64,000 nt of DNA from Deltaproteobacteria bacterium (lineage in GTDB: Bacteria; Myxococcota_A; Polyangia; GCA-2747355; JADLHG01): NCBI GenBank assembly GCA_020848905.1, contig JADLHG010000042.1, positions 1 through 64,000 of the forward strand, given 5' to 3'. Below, in pieces: positions 28,143 through 38,208 of the stretch (within the stretch, counting starts at the first letter, position 1; every line of letters begins with the position of its first letter). Under the pieces are notes generated by a model. It saw only the letters and a list, made by a program, of their open reading frames with translations, searched no databases and had not been told where the DNA came from. Both the position numbers and the translations under genes were made by a program.

Positions 28143-28856
28143 TCAAAGCGGAGTGACCTGGAACTTGGCCTTCAGCTGCATCCGGAGGCGGCCCTTCGGC
28201 AGCGCCTGCCCCCCGTTGAAGAGGGAGCTCCCCTTGGCCAGGATCTTGAACGGCTGGGTGTAGTTCCTGACGAAAGAGGCCAGCGCCTCCTTCCCTGCCT
28301 CGTCCACCTTGAGGATCTCGTTTCGCTTCGTGCCGGCCGGGAGCCTGGGCATCCGGGCGAAGAAGACCACGCCGGGGTCACCCACGCGGGTGGCGCTGCT
28401 CGGGCCGACGTAGAGCTCCAGCTCCGGGGTGTCCACGTTCAGCGTGTTCTCGAGGGTGTTGTAGACGAACTCGTTCAGGGTGGCCTTGCTGATCACGTTC
28501 GCGGAGGTCTGGTTCTTCACCTGCGCGGAGATGTCCACGGGCAAGCCCAGCTCCACCGTGGCCGCCAGTGCGCAGCTCGCGCTCTCCCCGCACTGCGTCT
28601 TGCAGGACCAGTTGCCGCCGGTGCACGCGGCGTTCGACAGCCCGGTGGCACAGGTGTCCTGGGCCTTGGTGCACGGCACGTTCGGCAGGGTGGCCGACCC
28701 CCCGAAGTCGGGCAGGCCCGTGGCATCCACGGCGAGGTCCTTCCATCCCGTGTCGAGCGTGAAGGTCGTGGCCTCCTGCAGCAGGCTGCACGAGAGCAGG
28801 AAGGGCATCACGCAGAGGCCCTGGACGGACGTTCTCCAGCGGAAGGGAAGACCCAT
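28143..28856 (-). CDS. Lipoprotein of unknown function
   Basis: A 237-residue lipoprotein with a classical signal (VQGLCVMPFLLSC, lipid Cys23) and a TTAGGAGGT ribosome site before the ATG at 28856. The mature part has a Cys-rich N-terminal third (PCTKAQDTC, ACTGGNWSC, QCGESASC). A beta-rich portion follows with VNV/LELYVGPSS-type strands and ends in GRLRMQLKAKFQVTPL. The layout resembles the lipoprotein at 22551-23474 (early and late beta segments framing a cysteine region), but I see no clear sequence homology by eye. It lies downstream of meaB on the same strand, with an 86-base gap, and may have its own promoter. Confidence 0.72.
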   Translation of the reverse strand: MGLPFRWRTSVQGLCVMPFLLSCSLLQEATTFTLDTGWKDLAVDATGLPDFGGSATLPNVPCTKAQDTCATGLSNAACTGGNWSCKTQCGESASCALAATVELGLPVDISAQVKNQTSANVISKATLNEFVYNTLENTLNVDTPELELYVGPSSATRVGDPGVVFFARMPRLPAGTKRNEILKVDEAGKEALASFVRNYTQPFKILAKGSSLFNGGQALPKGRLRMQLKAKFQVTPL

Positions 28857-28942
28857 GACCTACCTCCTAAGGTGTATGCAGCGAGGATAGCAGAAGGCCC
28901 CGCCTCGACGCCGCTTCGCCTCCGCCGGGCGGCGTCGGCTCG

Positions 28943-29863
28943 TCAGTCGGCCGCGAGAAGAGCCTCGACCACCGAATAGGGGTCCGTTCGACGCGCGGCG
29001 AGGTCGACGAGCAGCGCGTCCAGTCGGTCGCCCGCCCGCGTGAGGGCTCGCTGCGTGGCTTGCTCCTTGAGGAGCTCGAGCACCTGGCGGCGCGCGCGAC
29101 GGAGTTGTCGCGTCTGCCAGAGCACGGGGTCGTGCTGCCCGCTCAGGTCCGTGATCGCGGAGGCGAGGGTTGCGACCCCCTCCCCCGTCGCCGCCACGGT
29201 CCGCACGATGGGCGTGTGGGCCCGTTCCCCCTCGCGGAGGCTGAGCATCAGCTCGAGGTCGCGCAGGGCCCGGTCCGCTCCATCGCGGTCCGCCTTGTTC
29301 AGACAGAGCACGTCCGCGATCTCGAGGATGCCGGCCTTGATCGCCTGCACCTCGTCCCCGAGCCCCGGGACGAGCACCACGACCGAGAGGTGCGCGGTCT
29401 CCACCACCTCGACCTCGCCCTGCCCCACCCCGACGGTCTCCACGAGCACCCTGTCGAAGCCCATGGCCTCGAGCACGCAGATCACGTCGCCCGTCGAGCG
29501 GCTGAGGCCGCCGAGGTGCCCGCGGCTCGCCAGGGAGCGAATGAAGACCCCCGGGTCGAGGGCGTGTCGTCCCATGCGGATGCGATCGCCGAGGATCGCC
29601 CCGCCGGTGAAGGGGCTCGACGGATCCACCGCCACGACGCCGACCCGTTCGCCGAGCGCGCGGTAGTGCGTGATGAGCGCGTCCACGAGCGTGGACTTGC
29701 CGGCCCCCGGCGGACCGGTGATCCCCACCACGAGCGCGCGTCCGCCGTGCGCGTAGAGCGCCTTGAGGTCCTCGACGGCCTCCGGTTGATGGTCGTCGAG
29801 GTCGCGCATGAGGCGCGCGGCCGCTCGAAGATCGCCCGAGAGAATGCGCTGCACGACGCTCAT
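28943..29863 (-). CDS. meaB: Methylmalonyl-CoA mutase-associated GTPase MeaB
   Basis: A G3E-family GTPase that gates cofactor loading and protects methylmalonyl-CoA mutase from inactivation. The 306-residue protein has the P-loop GITGPPGAGKST (48-58), VAVDPSSPFTGGAILGDRIRM, LVETVGVGQGE and the NKAD base motif. The ATG at 29863 overlaps the upstream AgmX/cupin gene by four bases. The presence of MeaB in the same operon as the B12-binding mutase subunit supports a methylmalonyl-CoA mutase assignment of the split enzyme. Confidence 0.95.
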   Translation of the reverse strand: MSVVQRILSGDLRAAARLMRDLDDHQPEAVEDLKALYAHGGRALVVGITGPPGAGKSTLVDALITHYRALGERVGVVAVDPSSPFTGGAILGDRIRMGRHALDPGVFIRSLASRGHLGGLSRSTGDVICVLEAMGFDRVLVETVGVGQGEVEVVETAHLSVVVLVPGLGDEVQAIKAGILEIADVLCLNKADRDGADRALRDLELMLSLREGERAHTPIVRTVAATGEGVATLASAITDLSGQHDPVLWQTRQLRRARRQVLELLKEQATQRALTRAGDRLDALLVDLAARRTDPYSVVEALLAAD

Positions 29864-30987
29864 CGCGCGTCCGCCTTCTGGAAGAAACGCTGTTCCGGCC
29901 CGCCGGGGACGTAGACCTGCACGACCTTGAGCGGGCCGCTCTCGACGCGCACGGAATGGCTGGCGCCCGCGGGGATGTAGATGGCCTGTCCGGGGCCGAC
30001 GGGGGTCAGCGTCCCTTCGATCCCCATCTCCCCCTTGCCGGAGAGGACGAAGAGCACCTCCGCCTCGGCGAAATGCGAGTGCTCCGGCACGCTCGAGGGG
30101 GCTGCCGCCTCGAGGAGCCCGAGGTAGAAGCGGGAGTGGCCCTGCGTCTTCCGCTGCAGAAGGGGCGTCACCTTCAGCTTCCCCTCCGCGAGGAGGAGTG
30201 GCGTCGTGCGGTCGATGCGCTCCGGCCGCAGGAGGCGACCCGCGGGCCCCTTGGCCGGGATCTCCGGAAAGACCTCCTTCGTCGGCAGCAGGGCCTGCTC
30301 GCCGCCGGCGGGGAGGAAGAGCACGAGGCAGCGCAGCTCGCCTCGGGTCGGACTCAGGGTCACGGGCAAGCTCGCACGCAGGGCCAGCGCCGTCCCCGGC
30401 CCGAGGGGGAGCCGCGAGGTGCCGGCGGCCAGCACGCCGCGGCCGGAGAGGACGTAGAGCAGCTTCTGCGGCGCCCCGGGGAGCGCGAGGTGCGACCGGA
30501 GGGTGAGCAGCGCCAGGGAGGCCAGGCTCGCTCCGACGTTCTGGCGGGTGAGCAGGAGCTGCACCTGTCCCGCCGCTCCGAGGGCACGCGCCTCGACGTC
30601 GGCCTCCCACACGCTCTGCTGCTTGGGTGCCGCGCGATAGATGATGGGTACGACCACCTCGGTGCCGGGACCCGCGCCGGCGGCTGCCGCCCCGGAGAGC
30701 GTCCAGCCGCGCATCCACTTGAGGACGCAGGCCGCGGTGGGGGCGTGCTTGAGCTCGTCCCGGTCCAAACGGGCGTGGGTCACCGTGTCCGCCGCCCCGA
30801 GGGTGACCCGCACGAAGAGGGTTCCCGCGCGGCTCCGATCCTGCGCGAGCGCCAGGCGGTAGCAGCCGTGGAGGGCGTCGTAGTTCCTGCGAAGGGTGGC
30901 GCCAACGACCTGGTCCAGCGTGCTCGGGGCGGCCGAGGCCAGCACGGGGGCGAGCAACCCGACGGAGAGCGCGAGCGAACGGCTCAT
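29860..30987 (-). CDS. Exported AgmX-type domain fused to two cupin-like domains
   Basis: A 375-residue protein. [19 protein letters not shown] is a standard signal peptide with cleavage near Ala19. Residues about 24-115 form an AgmX/PglI-type C-terminal domain: [31 protein letters not shown], then [10 protein letters not shown]. The Cys pair is conserved (Cys42 and the Cys of AACV). The remainder looks like two beta-barrel cupins, about 150-235 ([14 protein letters not shown]) and 265-365 ([29 protein letters not shown]). Only the second keeps metal-ligand-type histidines. It overlaps the B12 subunit gene upstream and meaB downstream by four bases each, so it is made with cytosolic mutase components although it is exported. 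Function unknown. Confidence 0.78.
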   Translation of the reverse strand: MSRSLALSVGLLAPVLASAAPSTLDQVVGATLRRNYDALHGCYRLALAQDRSRAGTLFVRVTLGAADTVTHARLDRDELKHAPTAACVLKWMRGWTLSGAAAAGAGPGTEVVVPIIYRAAPKQQSVWEADVEARALGAAGQVQLLLTRQNVGASLASLALLTLRSHLALPGAPQKLLYVLSGRGVLAAGTSRLPLGPGTALALRASLPVTLSPTRGELRCLVLFLPAGGEQALLPTKEVFPEIPAKGPAGRLLRPERIDRTTPLLLAEGKLKVTPLLQRKTQGHSRFYLGLLEAAAPSSVPEHSHFAEAEVLFVLSGKGEMGIEGTLTPVGPGQAIYIPAGASHSVRVESGPLKVVQVYVPGGPEQRFFQKADAR

Positions 30988-31388
30988 TGCGCCGGCTTGA
31001 GGTGGGCCTTGACCCAGGCCACGATGTCCTGCGTGGAGGTGCCGGGGGTGAAGATCTCGGCCACGCCCTCGGCCTTCAGCTTGGCCACGTCCTCGTCGGG
31101 GATGATGCCGCCGCAGAAGACCTGCACCGCTCCCGCGTCGCGCTTGCGCAGCTCGCTCAGGATCGCGGGCAAGAGCGTGAGGTGTGCGCCCGACAGGATC
31201 GAGACCCCGACCCCGTCCACGTCCTCCTGGACCGCGGTGGCCGCGATCATCTCCGGCGTCTGGTGCAGCCCGGTGTAGACCACCTCGAACCCCGCGTCGG
31301 ACATCGCCCGAGCCACCACCTTGGCCCCCCGGTCGTGACCGTCGAGCCCCGGCTTGGCCACCAGGATACGGATCTTGCGCTCTGCCAT
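30984..31388 (-). CDS. Methylmalonyl-CoA mutase, B12-binding subunit
   Basis: A 134-residue cobalamin-binding domain. The motif [14 protein letters not shown] contains the DxHxxG signature with His18 as the lower cobalt ligand; SILSGAH and [10 protein letters not shown] complete the binding fold. It should pair with the catalytic chain at 25848-27551 to form the split, archaeal-type mutase. The ATG at 31388 lies 10 bases after the acyl-CoA dehydrogenase stop, and its own stop overlaps the AgmX/cupin gene by four bases. Confidence 0.94.
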   Translation of the reverse strand: MAERKIRILVAKPGLDGHDRGAKVVARAMSDAGFEVVYTGLHQTPEMIAATAVQEDVDGVGVSILSGAHLTLLPAILSELRKRDAGAVQVFCGGIIPDEDVAKLKAEGVAEIFTPGTSTQDIVAWVKAHLKPAQ

Positions 31389-31398
31389 GTGGAACCTC

Positions 31399-32537
<1,139 letters not shown>

Positions 32538-32544
<7 letters not shown>

Positions 32545-33278
32545 CGATACGTCACCTTGGCCAGGCTCCCCTGGGGAGCGATGAACTTCAGCTTCTTCAG
32601 GTTCTGCAGGAGCCGCTCGGCGAGGTCCTCGGCGAAGGGGGTCGGTGCGGCGAGCCCGGCCGAGACGGCGCGCCCCCGGCGATCGACGTAGAAGGTCAGC
32701 ATCAGGCCCTTCGGCAGGGCCAGCGCCCCCGCCCCGCGTGCCCGCGCGAGGAGCATCCGTCGCTGGCGCTTGAGCTCCTTCTGCACCATGCCCGGGTCCC
32801 AGATGAGGATCTGCTCGCGGCTCGGAAAGCTCAGCGGATAGGTGAACTCCGCGTCGCCCCCCTTCGGACGGGGGAAGACCAGCGTGGAGACGACGCCAAG
32901 GAGGCATTGCTCGACGGGACGCGACCCGAGCGTGCTCTCGCTCAGGAGCACCGACTTCACCGCGCCGGCGGGACCCACGCGCAACTTGAAGGTCACGGCA
33001 CCGCCCAGGTACGCGCTCTCGCGCAGCCCGCGCTGGAAGCACTCGACGAACTCCTGCTGGTGCTCCTTGAGCCGCTCCTCGACGGTGCTCTGGTCGAGCG
33101 TGCCGAGCCCACCTTTGAGATGCAGACCGTCGTCGGGCGCCGCCTTCGGGAGGGCCTTCGGAGGCGGACGGCGGGCGATCGGCCGCGACGGAGGGGTCGA
33201 CCGGGGGCGCTGGGGCGCGGCGCAGGCGAGGAGGCTGAGGACGACCCCGCCGAGGAACGACCGACGGACGTGACGCAT
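32538..33278 (-). CDS. Lipoprotein with AgmX/PglI-type domain
   Basis: A 246-residue lipoprotein: MRHVRRSFLGGVVLSLLAC, lipid Cys19, then a Pro/Arg-rich linker. Residues about 60-155 contain an AgmX/TonB-like domain: EFVECFQRGLRESAYLGG, VTFKLRVGPAGAVKSVLLSES, EQCLLGVVSTLVFPRP and a closing FTYPLSF. The usual CY pair is CF here, and the second Cys (EQC) is kept. The C-terminal 80 residues repeat a beta-helix pattern (LMLTFYVDRRGRAVSAGL, LLQNLKKLKFIAPQ), possibly a second, degenerate copy. It starts on the last base of the preceding lipoprotein gene (TGATG) and runs into the acyl-CoA dehydrogenase gene. Confidence 0.78.
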
Positions 33279-33706
33279 CAATAGGCGGGTTGGAAGGTGT
33301 ACGGGTAGCTGAACCACGACGGGCTACGCAGGGTCGGGAACTCCCAGCCCTTGACGGCCTGCTCGATGCACTGGTGCACGGCGGGCGCCTTCAGCTCGCT
33401 CTCGACGATGGTGACCTGGGTCGCGGTGCCGTTCGTGCCGATCAGGATCTTCACCGTGAGCTTTCCCTTGAAGCTCTTGTCGCCGCGCTTCTCGAGCTCC
33501 TCGGTGTAGCAGCGCTCGACCCCCGGCTGCCCGGCGCGCGCGGCCTTCTGGATCTCCTCCATCTGCTCGGGGGTCAGGGCCGAGCTGTCCTCGGAGGGCC
33601 CGCCCTGCGCGGGGCCGGTTCGCGGTCCGGGCCCCTGCGACTGCTCCGCCGGACAGCCCGCGAGGGTGAGAAGACCTGCAACCAGGAAGCACGGCAGCGT
33701 ACGCAT
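33278..33706 (-). CDS. Small lipoprotein with AgmX/PglI-type domain
   Basis: A 142-residue lipoprotein: MRTLPCFLVAGLLTLAGC, lipid Cys18, Gly/Pro-rich linker. Residues about 48-142 show the complete domain: VERCYTEELEKRGDKSFKG, LTVKILIGTNGTATQVTIVES, VHQCIEQAVKGWEFP and YPYTFQ. The two conserved cysteines (CY and QC) probably form a disulfide. In Myxococcus, proteins of this type are linked to gliding and surface-polysaccharide functions. Here the gene lies 11 bases behind one acyl-CoA dehydrogenase gene and is followed by a second AgmX lipoprotein gene. Confidence 0.8.
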   Translation of the reverse strand: MRTLPCFLVAGLLTLAGCPAEQSQGPGPRTGPAQGGPSEDSSALTPEQMEEIQKAARAGQPGVERCYTEELEKRGDKSFKGKLTVKILIGTNGTATQVTIVESELKAPAVHQCIEQAVKGWEFPTLRSPSWFSYPYTFQPAY

Positions 33707-33717
33707 GGATTCCACCC

Positions 33718-34860
33718 CTAGTCCTTGAGTAAGGAAGCGGCCACGACGAGGCGCTGGATCTCGCTCGTCCCCTCGTAGATCTCTGTGATCTTCGCGTCTC
33801 GGTAGTGTCGCTCGACGGGGTACTCCTTCATGTAGCCGTACCCGCCGAAGATCTGGATGGCCTCCTTGGTGACGAAGCAGGCGGTCTCGGAGGCCATCAG
33901 CTTCGCCATCGCCGACTCGGTCGAATGGCGCGCGCCGCGATCCTTCAGCTCCGCTGCGCGCCACGTGAGCAGACGGGCCGCGTCGAGCTGCGTCGCCATG
34001 TCCGCGAGCTTGAACTGGATGGCCTGGTGCTGGCCGATCGCCTGGCCGAAGGTCTTGCGCTCGCGCGCGTAGGCGGTGGCCGCCTCGAGCCCCGCCCGCG
34101 CGATCCCGAGGGCCTGGGCCGCGATGCCGATCCGGCCGCCGTCGAGGGTCGTCATCGCCACCTTGAAGCCCTCCCCTTCCTGGCCCAGGCGCTGCGAAAC
34201 CGGCACGCGGCACTCCTCGAAGAAGAGCTGGCAGGTGCCCGACCCGCAGATGCCGAGCTTCGCCTCCTTCGGTCCCCGCCGGACTCCCGGGAGGTCGAGG
34301 GGCACGACGAAGGCCGTGATGCCTTTATGCCGCGCCTCCGGCTGCGTCATGGTGATGAGCACGCAGAGGTCCGCCTCGGGCCCGTTGGTGATGAAGTTCT
34401 TCACGCCGGTTATCAGGTACTCTTCGCCCACGCGCCGGGCCACGGTCTTCTGCGCAGCGGCGTCGCTCCCCGCGTCCGGCTCGCTGAGCGCGAAGCACCC
34501 GAGCTTGTCGCCGCGCGCGAGCGGCGTGAGAAACGCGCGCTTCTGCTCCTCGGTGCCGAACTTGAGGAGCGGATCGCAGACCAGCGAGTTGTTCACGGAC
34601 ATGATGACGCCCGTGGAGGCGCACGCCGCGGAGATCTCTTCCATGGCGAGGACGTAGGAGAACGCGTCCATTCCGGCCCCGCCGTAGGCCTGCGGGACGG
34701 CGACACCGAGGAGGCCGAGCTCGGACATCCGCCGCACGAGCTCCGCCGGAAAGCTGTGTTCGTGGTCGATGGCCTTCGCCCGCGGAGCGACCTCGCGGCG
34801 GGCGAAGTCCCGCGCCGTCTGCTGCAGGAGCTGCTGTTCCTCGGTGAGCGTGAAGTCCAT
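33718..34860 (-). CDS. Acyl-CoA dehydrogenase, short-chain type
   Basis: A 380-residue acyl-CoA dehydrogenase with ACFALSEPDAGSDA-type sequence (CFALSEPDAGSD), VKNFITNG, TLDGGRIGIAAQALGIA, QIFGGYGYMKEYPVER and [12 protein letters not shown] with catalytic Glu363. The pattern is closest to butyryl-CoA/short-chain dehydrogenases. Electrons would pass to electron-transfer flavoprotein, whose genes are not in the window. It starts at the base next to the stop of the enoyl-CoA hydratase gene (TGAATG). Confidence 0.95.
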   Translation of the reverse strand: MDFTLTEEQQLLQQTARDFARREVAPRAKAIDHEHSFPAELVRRMSELGLLGVAVPQAYGGAGMDAFSYVLAMEEISAACASTGVIMSVNNSLVCDPLLKFGTEEQKRAFLTPLARGDKLGCFALSEPDAGSDAAAQKTVARRVGEEYLITGVKNFITNGPEADLCVLITMTQPEARHKGITAFVVPLDLPGVRRGPKEAKLGICGSGTCQLFFEECRVPVSQRLGQEGEGFKVAMTTLDGGRIGIAAQALGIARAGLEAATAYARERKTFGQAIGQHQAIQFKLADMATQLDAARLLTWRAAELKDRGARHSTESAMAKLMASETACFVTKEAIQIFGGYGYMKEYPVERHYRDAKITEIYEGTSEIQRLVVAASLLKD

Positions 34861-35643
34861 TCACTTCCCCTGGAAGGTGGGTGGCCGTTTCTCGAGAAAG
34901 GCGCGCATGCCTTCTTTTTGATCGTGGCTGGCGAAGAGCCCGGCGAAGGCCTCACGTTCGAGCACGCTCGCCGCGCTGAGGGACATCTCGAACCCGGCGA
35001 CCATGAGGCTCTTCGCGCGCGCGATGGCCAGCGGCCCCTTCTCGACGATCTGCAGGGCCGTCTCGCGCACCCTCGGCATGAGCTGCGTCGGCGGGTAGAC
35101 GGCGTTCACCAGGCCGAGGCGGAGCGCCTCGTCGGCCCCGATCGCCCGCCCGGTGAAGACGAGCTCTCGCGCGAGGCCGGGTGCGACGCGTCGGAGGAGC
35201 CGCTGCGTCCCGCCGAAGCCCGGAATGATGCCCAGGTTCACCTCGGGCTGGCCGATCGTGGCCTCGGTGCTGGCGTAGGCGAAGTCACAGGCCATCGCGA
35301 GCTCGCACCCCCCGCCGAGCGCGTAGCCGTTGATGGCGGCGATCACCGGCCGGTCCAGGTGCTCGAAGGCCGAGCAGACGTTCTGTCCCAGCTCGGCGAA
35401 GCGGAGGGCCTCGAGGTGGCTCTTGTCCACCATCTCGGTGACGTCCGCGCCCGCGATGAACGACTTGTCCCCCGCGCCCGTCAGGATCACGACGCGGATC
35501 TCCGCGCGTGAAGCCAGCTCGCCCACTGCGGAGAGCAGCTCACCGAGGGTTTGGGTGTTGAGCGCGTTCAGGCGTCGCGGCCGGTTGACCGACAGGATGG
35601 CGAGCGGTCCTTCGAACTCGAGGAGGATGTTTCCGTAGCCCAT
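34861..35643 (-). CDS. Enoyl-CoA hydratase (crotonase family)
   Basis: A 260-residue crotonase that adds water to trans-2-enoyl-CoA. Both catalytic glutamates of true hydratases are present with the correct 20-residue spacing: Glu114 in GGGCELAMACD and Glu134 in GQPEVNLGIIPG. The oxyanion-hole segment is FIAGADVTEM, and GFGGTQRL is also typical. It is the first gene of the minus-strand acyl-CoA operon ending with meaB. A promoter with an inverted repeat in its spacer lies 50-80 bases upstream. Confidence 0.95.
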   Translation of the reverse strand: MGYGNILLEFEGPLAILSVNRPRRLNALNTQTLGELLSAVGELASRAEIRVVILTGAGDKSFIAGADVTEMVDKSHLEALRFAELGQNVCSAFEHLDRPVIAAINGYALGGGCELAMACDFAYASTEATIGQPEVNLGIIPGFGGTQRLLRRVAPGLARELVFTGRAIGADEALRLGLVNAVYPPTQLMPRVRETALQIVEKGPLAIARAKSLMVAGFEMSLSAASVLEREAFAGLFASHDQKEGMRAFLEKRPPTFQGK

Positions 35644-35691
35644 GACTCGCCGTGGAGAAGGTCCCGGACGGTCGGGATCCGCGTGGGCGGA

Positions 35692-35720
35692 CTGTTATCC
35701 AGAGACTGGACCCATGTCAA
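35692..35720 (-). promoter_or_regulatory. Promoter of the acyl-CoA operon
   Basis: On the minus strand a perfect TTGACA (35715-35720), a 17-base spacer and TAACAG (35692-35697) lie about 50 bases before the enoyl-CoA hydratase ATG. Confidence 0.5.
35698..35710. promoter_or_regulatory. Perfect inverted repeat between the -35 and -10 boxes (operator candidate)
   Basis: TCCAG-AGA-CTGGA is a perfect 5-3-5 palindrome placed exactly in the promoter spacer of the acyl-CoA operon. That is a typical position for a repressor site (for example a TetR- or GntR-type fatty-acid regulator). No regulator gene is nearby. Confidence 0.45.
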
Positions 35721-35742
35721 TGATCCGCGCTAGTTTACGCTC

Positions 35743-37656
35743 GTGAACCGGCGCCTCCTTCGCTCGATGACGTGCATGCTCTGCGGGGTCGTCGGGCTGG
35801 GGAGCTGCGCGCAGCAGGAGAGCTTCGAGCTCCGGTTCCTGCTCGTGGACGACCGCGGCTGCGCCCAGGCCGGCGCAGCGACCCGCGGGCTGCCTCAGGG
35901 GCAATACACCCTCCGACTCACCTTCGCGCGGCGGAAGCCCGGCTTCGTCGGCCCGGCGAGCGTGCGTCAGCACGAGCTGGTCTGCGACCGCGTCATTCCC
36001 CCGGGGTCGGGGACCGAAGGGCGCTCGACGGAGATGATCCTGCCGAGCCCGCAAGGGAGCCGCGTGTCCGTCCGGGCCGAGGCCTTCGAGAACGGCAAGC
36101 TCGTCTACAGCGGCCAGCGCGAGGAGGTGGACCTCTACGGGCCCCCGGCCACGATCTATCTCCGCAAGGCCAACGCCTTCTCGTGCGCCGAACGCGCGCG
36201 GCGGGTGCGCGCCTTCCACACCGCGACGCTGCTCCCCAACGGACAGGTGCTCCTGCTCGGCGGCCTGGTGGCCGACGCCACGGGTGGGAACATCCTGCAC
36301 CTGGACACCGAGGAGGTGCACGCCACCTCCGCCGTGGAGGTCTACGACCCCGTCTCGCTGAGCTTCAAGGTGGCCACGGGGACGGTGGACCCGCGTGCTT
36401 TCCACGAGGCGGTCCTGCTCCCCTCCCGTCCACAGGGGCCGTACCTGGTGCTCCTCCTCGGGGGGGTGGAGCCAGGGGCGCCGAACGGTCCGGTCGTTCG
36501 CTTGCGCTCGAAGACGCCGGACTACCCCTTCTTGTTCACGCCGCACGAATCGGCCAAGGCGGCGAGCGCGGCGCTCGTGACGGTGGAGCTGCAGGGGACG
36601 GAAGTGAAGGTCCACCAGACGCGGGTCGATGGCCTGCCCCGCATGATGTTTCCCGTGGTGGCGGAGGCGTCGGGGGACCGGATCCTCGTCGTCCCCGGTG
36701 CGGGCACGTATCGCCCGTCGGGGCCGGACAAGGGGTTCGACGCGAGCGGGACCGCCGCCTACCTCCTCGACCTGAAGGGGGACGGTCCGCCGACGGTGGC
36801 CGGCCAGGCGCCTCTGCTGCAGACCCGCGTGGGCCACGGGGCGGTGCGCCTCGAGGGGAAGCGCTTTCTGGTGCTCGGCGGAAACATGACGGGCCCGGAG
36901 GGGACCGAGGTGGCAAACGCGGCGGAGCTGCTGGTGGAGGGGGAGGCGAGCTTCAGGGGCATGCCGCTGGCGGCGGAGCACGCGACGGCCTGGCACGGCC
37001 TGTCGCCGCTCGGCCTGACGGACCGAGGAGCCGAGACCGACGGGGCGCCGGCTGCCCTCTGGACCGGCGGGTTCGTGCTGACCAAGGGAGAGACGGCCAC
37101 CTTTCGCTATGCCCTGGGGTTCGGGACCCTCCCGCCGCAGCGAGCCGTGCAATTCCTTCGCCCCGAGGGTCCGGACCTTCGGCTGGAGGAGATCGGCGGC
37201 GACGGTTTCCGGCTGGCCTCGTACCACCACGCCTTGCGCCTGCACGATGGCAGCGTCCTCGTCACCGGGGGGAACGCTCCCTCGGACGCCGAGAAGCAGC
37301 AGGAGCAGGCTCCGTGCGTGGGACAGACGACCCCCTTCTGCGCGCTGAAACAGGTGGCGCTCTACACCTACCGACCCGGTTCGCCGCCTTCCGTGGAGCT
37401 TCGGCCGGGCGTTCCGCCGCTCGAGGTGGCGCGGTACGGGCATCGCGCCGTGCGGCTGCTCGACAACACGGTGCTCGTGACCGGCGGCGTTACGCTGAAC
37501 AAGTCCGCCGTCCCCGAGGTCGTGACGCAGGCCGAGATCTTCAGCCCGCGCACGGGACAGGCGAGCGAGGACTACCCCTTCGAACGGCCCGCGCCTCCCG
37601 ACCCCAGAGCCAGTCTGCGCCCGTGCGCCCTGCACGGAGATGGATCCGGCGGGTAG
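35743..37656 (+). CDS. Kelch/beta-propeller lipoprotein
   Basis: A 637-residue lipoprotein. From the GTG at 35743 the signal is NRRLLRSMTCMLCGVVGLGSC, lipid Cys22; an ATG at 35767 is an alternative. After a 130-residue beta-rich N-terminal domain, kelch-type blades repeat about every 50-80 residues with the signature xxLLPNGQVLLLGG: RAFHTATLLPNGQVLLLGGL, FHEAVLLPSRPQG...LLLGG, HGAVRLEGKRFLVLGG, HHALRLHDGSVLVTGG and HRAVRLLDNTVLVTGG. This indicates a beta-propeller at the cell surface or in the periplasm, probably for binding; no catalytic residues are evident. It is divergent from the acyl-CoA operon. Confidence 0.82.
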   Translation: MNRRLLRSMTCMLCGVVGLGSCAQQESFELRFLLVDDRGCAQAGAATRGLPQGQYTLRLTFARRKPGFVGPASVRQHELVCDRVIPPGSGTEGRSTEMILPSPQGSRVSVRAEAFENGKLVYSGQREEVDLYGPPATIYLRKANAFSCAERARRVRAFHTATLLPNGQVLLLGGLVADATGGNILHLDTEEVHATSAVEVYDPVSLSFKVATGTVDPRAFHEAVLLPSRPQGPYLVLLLGGVEPGAPNGPVVRLRSKTPDYPFLFTPHESAKAASAALVTVELQGTEVKVHQTRVDGLPRMMFPVVAEASGDRILVVPGAGTYRPSGPDKGFDASGTAAYLLDLKGDGPPTVAGQAPLLQTRVGHGAVRLEGKRFLVLGGNMTGPEGTEVANAAELLVEGEASFRGMPLAAEHATAWHGLSPLGLTDRGAETDGAPAALWTGGFVLTKGETATFRYALGFGTLPPQRAVQFLRPEGPDLRLEEIGGDGFRLASYHHALRLHDGSVLVTGGNAPSDAEKQQEQAPCVGQTTPFCALKQVALYTYRPGSPPSVELRPGVPPLEVARYGHRAVRLLDNTVLVTGGVTLNKSAVPEVVTQAEIFSPRTGQASEDYPFERPAPPDPRASLRPCALHGDGSGG

Positions 37657-37678
37657 CGCGCCGCCCCCCCCGCGCAGC

Positions 37679-38131
37679 TCAGGGATCCTCGGCGATGAAA
37701 ATGGTGACCTGCCCTTCGCCGCGGACGCGGAGCGGGCGTCGAAGCGCGACGCTCCCGCCGGGAGGCGTGGTGGAATCGGGCTGCACCGCGCGCGGCGGCT
37801 GTCCCCGGTAGGTGAGGCCGACCAGCACGTCGTAATCCCCGTCGGGTAGCCTGATGCGATGCGCCTGCGTCGGGCCCGCGGAGGCCGCGACGTAGCTGAA
37901 CGAGACGCGGTGGAGCTCCTCGGCCCCGTTCCGATAGGAGATGCGCGCGCTCAGCAGGCCCTCGCGCGCGGGACCGTAATGGAAGACGACCTCCACCGCC
38001 GACGGCTGGCGCGAGAGGTATCGGCCGAGGATCAGCACCATCCCCGCGACGAGCAGGAGCGGCAGGAAGGGCCGCAGGCGGTGTCGCACGCGATCGAGGG
38101 AGGCAGGCACGGAGCAAGCATAACCGCCCAT
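37679..38131 (-). CDS. Small single-pass membrane protein of unknown function
   Basis: A 150-residue protein with a basic N-terminus and one hydrophobic segment (PFLPLLLVAGMVLILG, about 21-36). About 110 extracytoplasmic residues rich in beta strands follow (AVEVVFHYGP, SARISYRNG, HRVSFSYVAA, YDVLVGLTYRG, VTIFIAEDP), which looks like an Ig-like or beta-sandwich domain. The GTG at 38110 is an alternative start that omits the first seven residues. It is convergent with the kelch gene (22 bases between stops). No family recognised. Confidence 0.62.
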   Translation of the reverse strand: MGGYACSVPASLDRVRHRLRPFLPLLLVAGMVLILGRYLSRQPSAVEVVFHYGPAREGLLSARISYRNGAEELHRVSFSYVAASAGPTQAHRIRLPDGDYDVLVGLTYRGQPPRAVQPDSTTPPGGSVALRRPLRVRGEGQVTIFIAEDP

Positions 38132-38208
38132 CGGCCCCTCCGTCGAACGAGAGCAGCGCGGCGAGTCAGAAAATGGCCTCGCCTCCGTGGCCGCGGGAGA
38201 ATGGCGCC

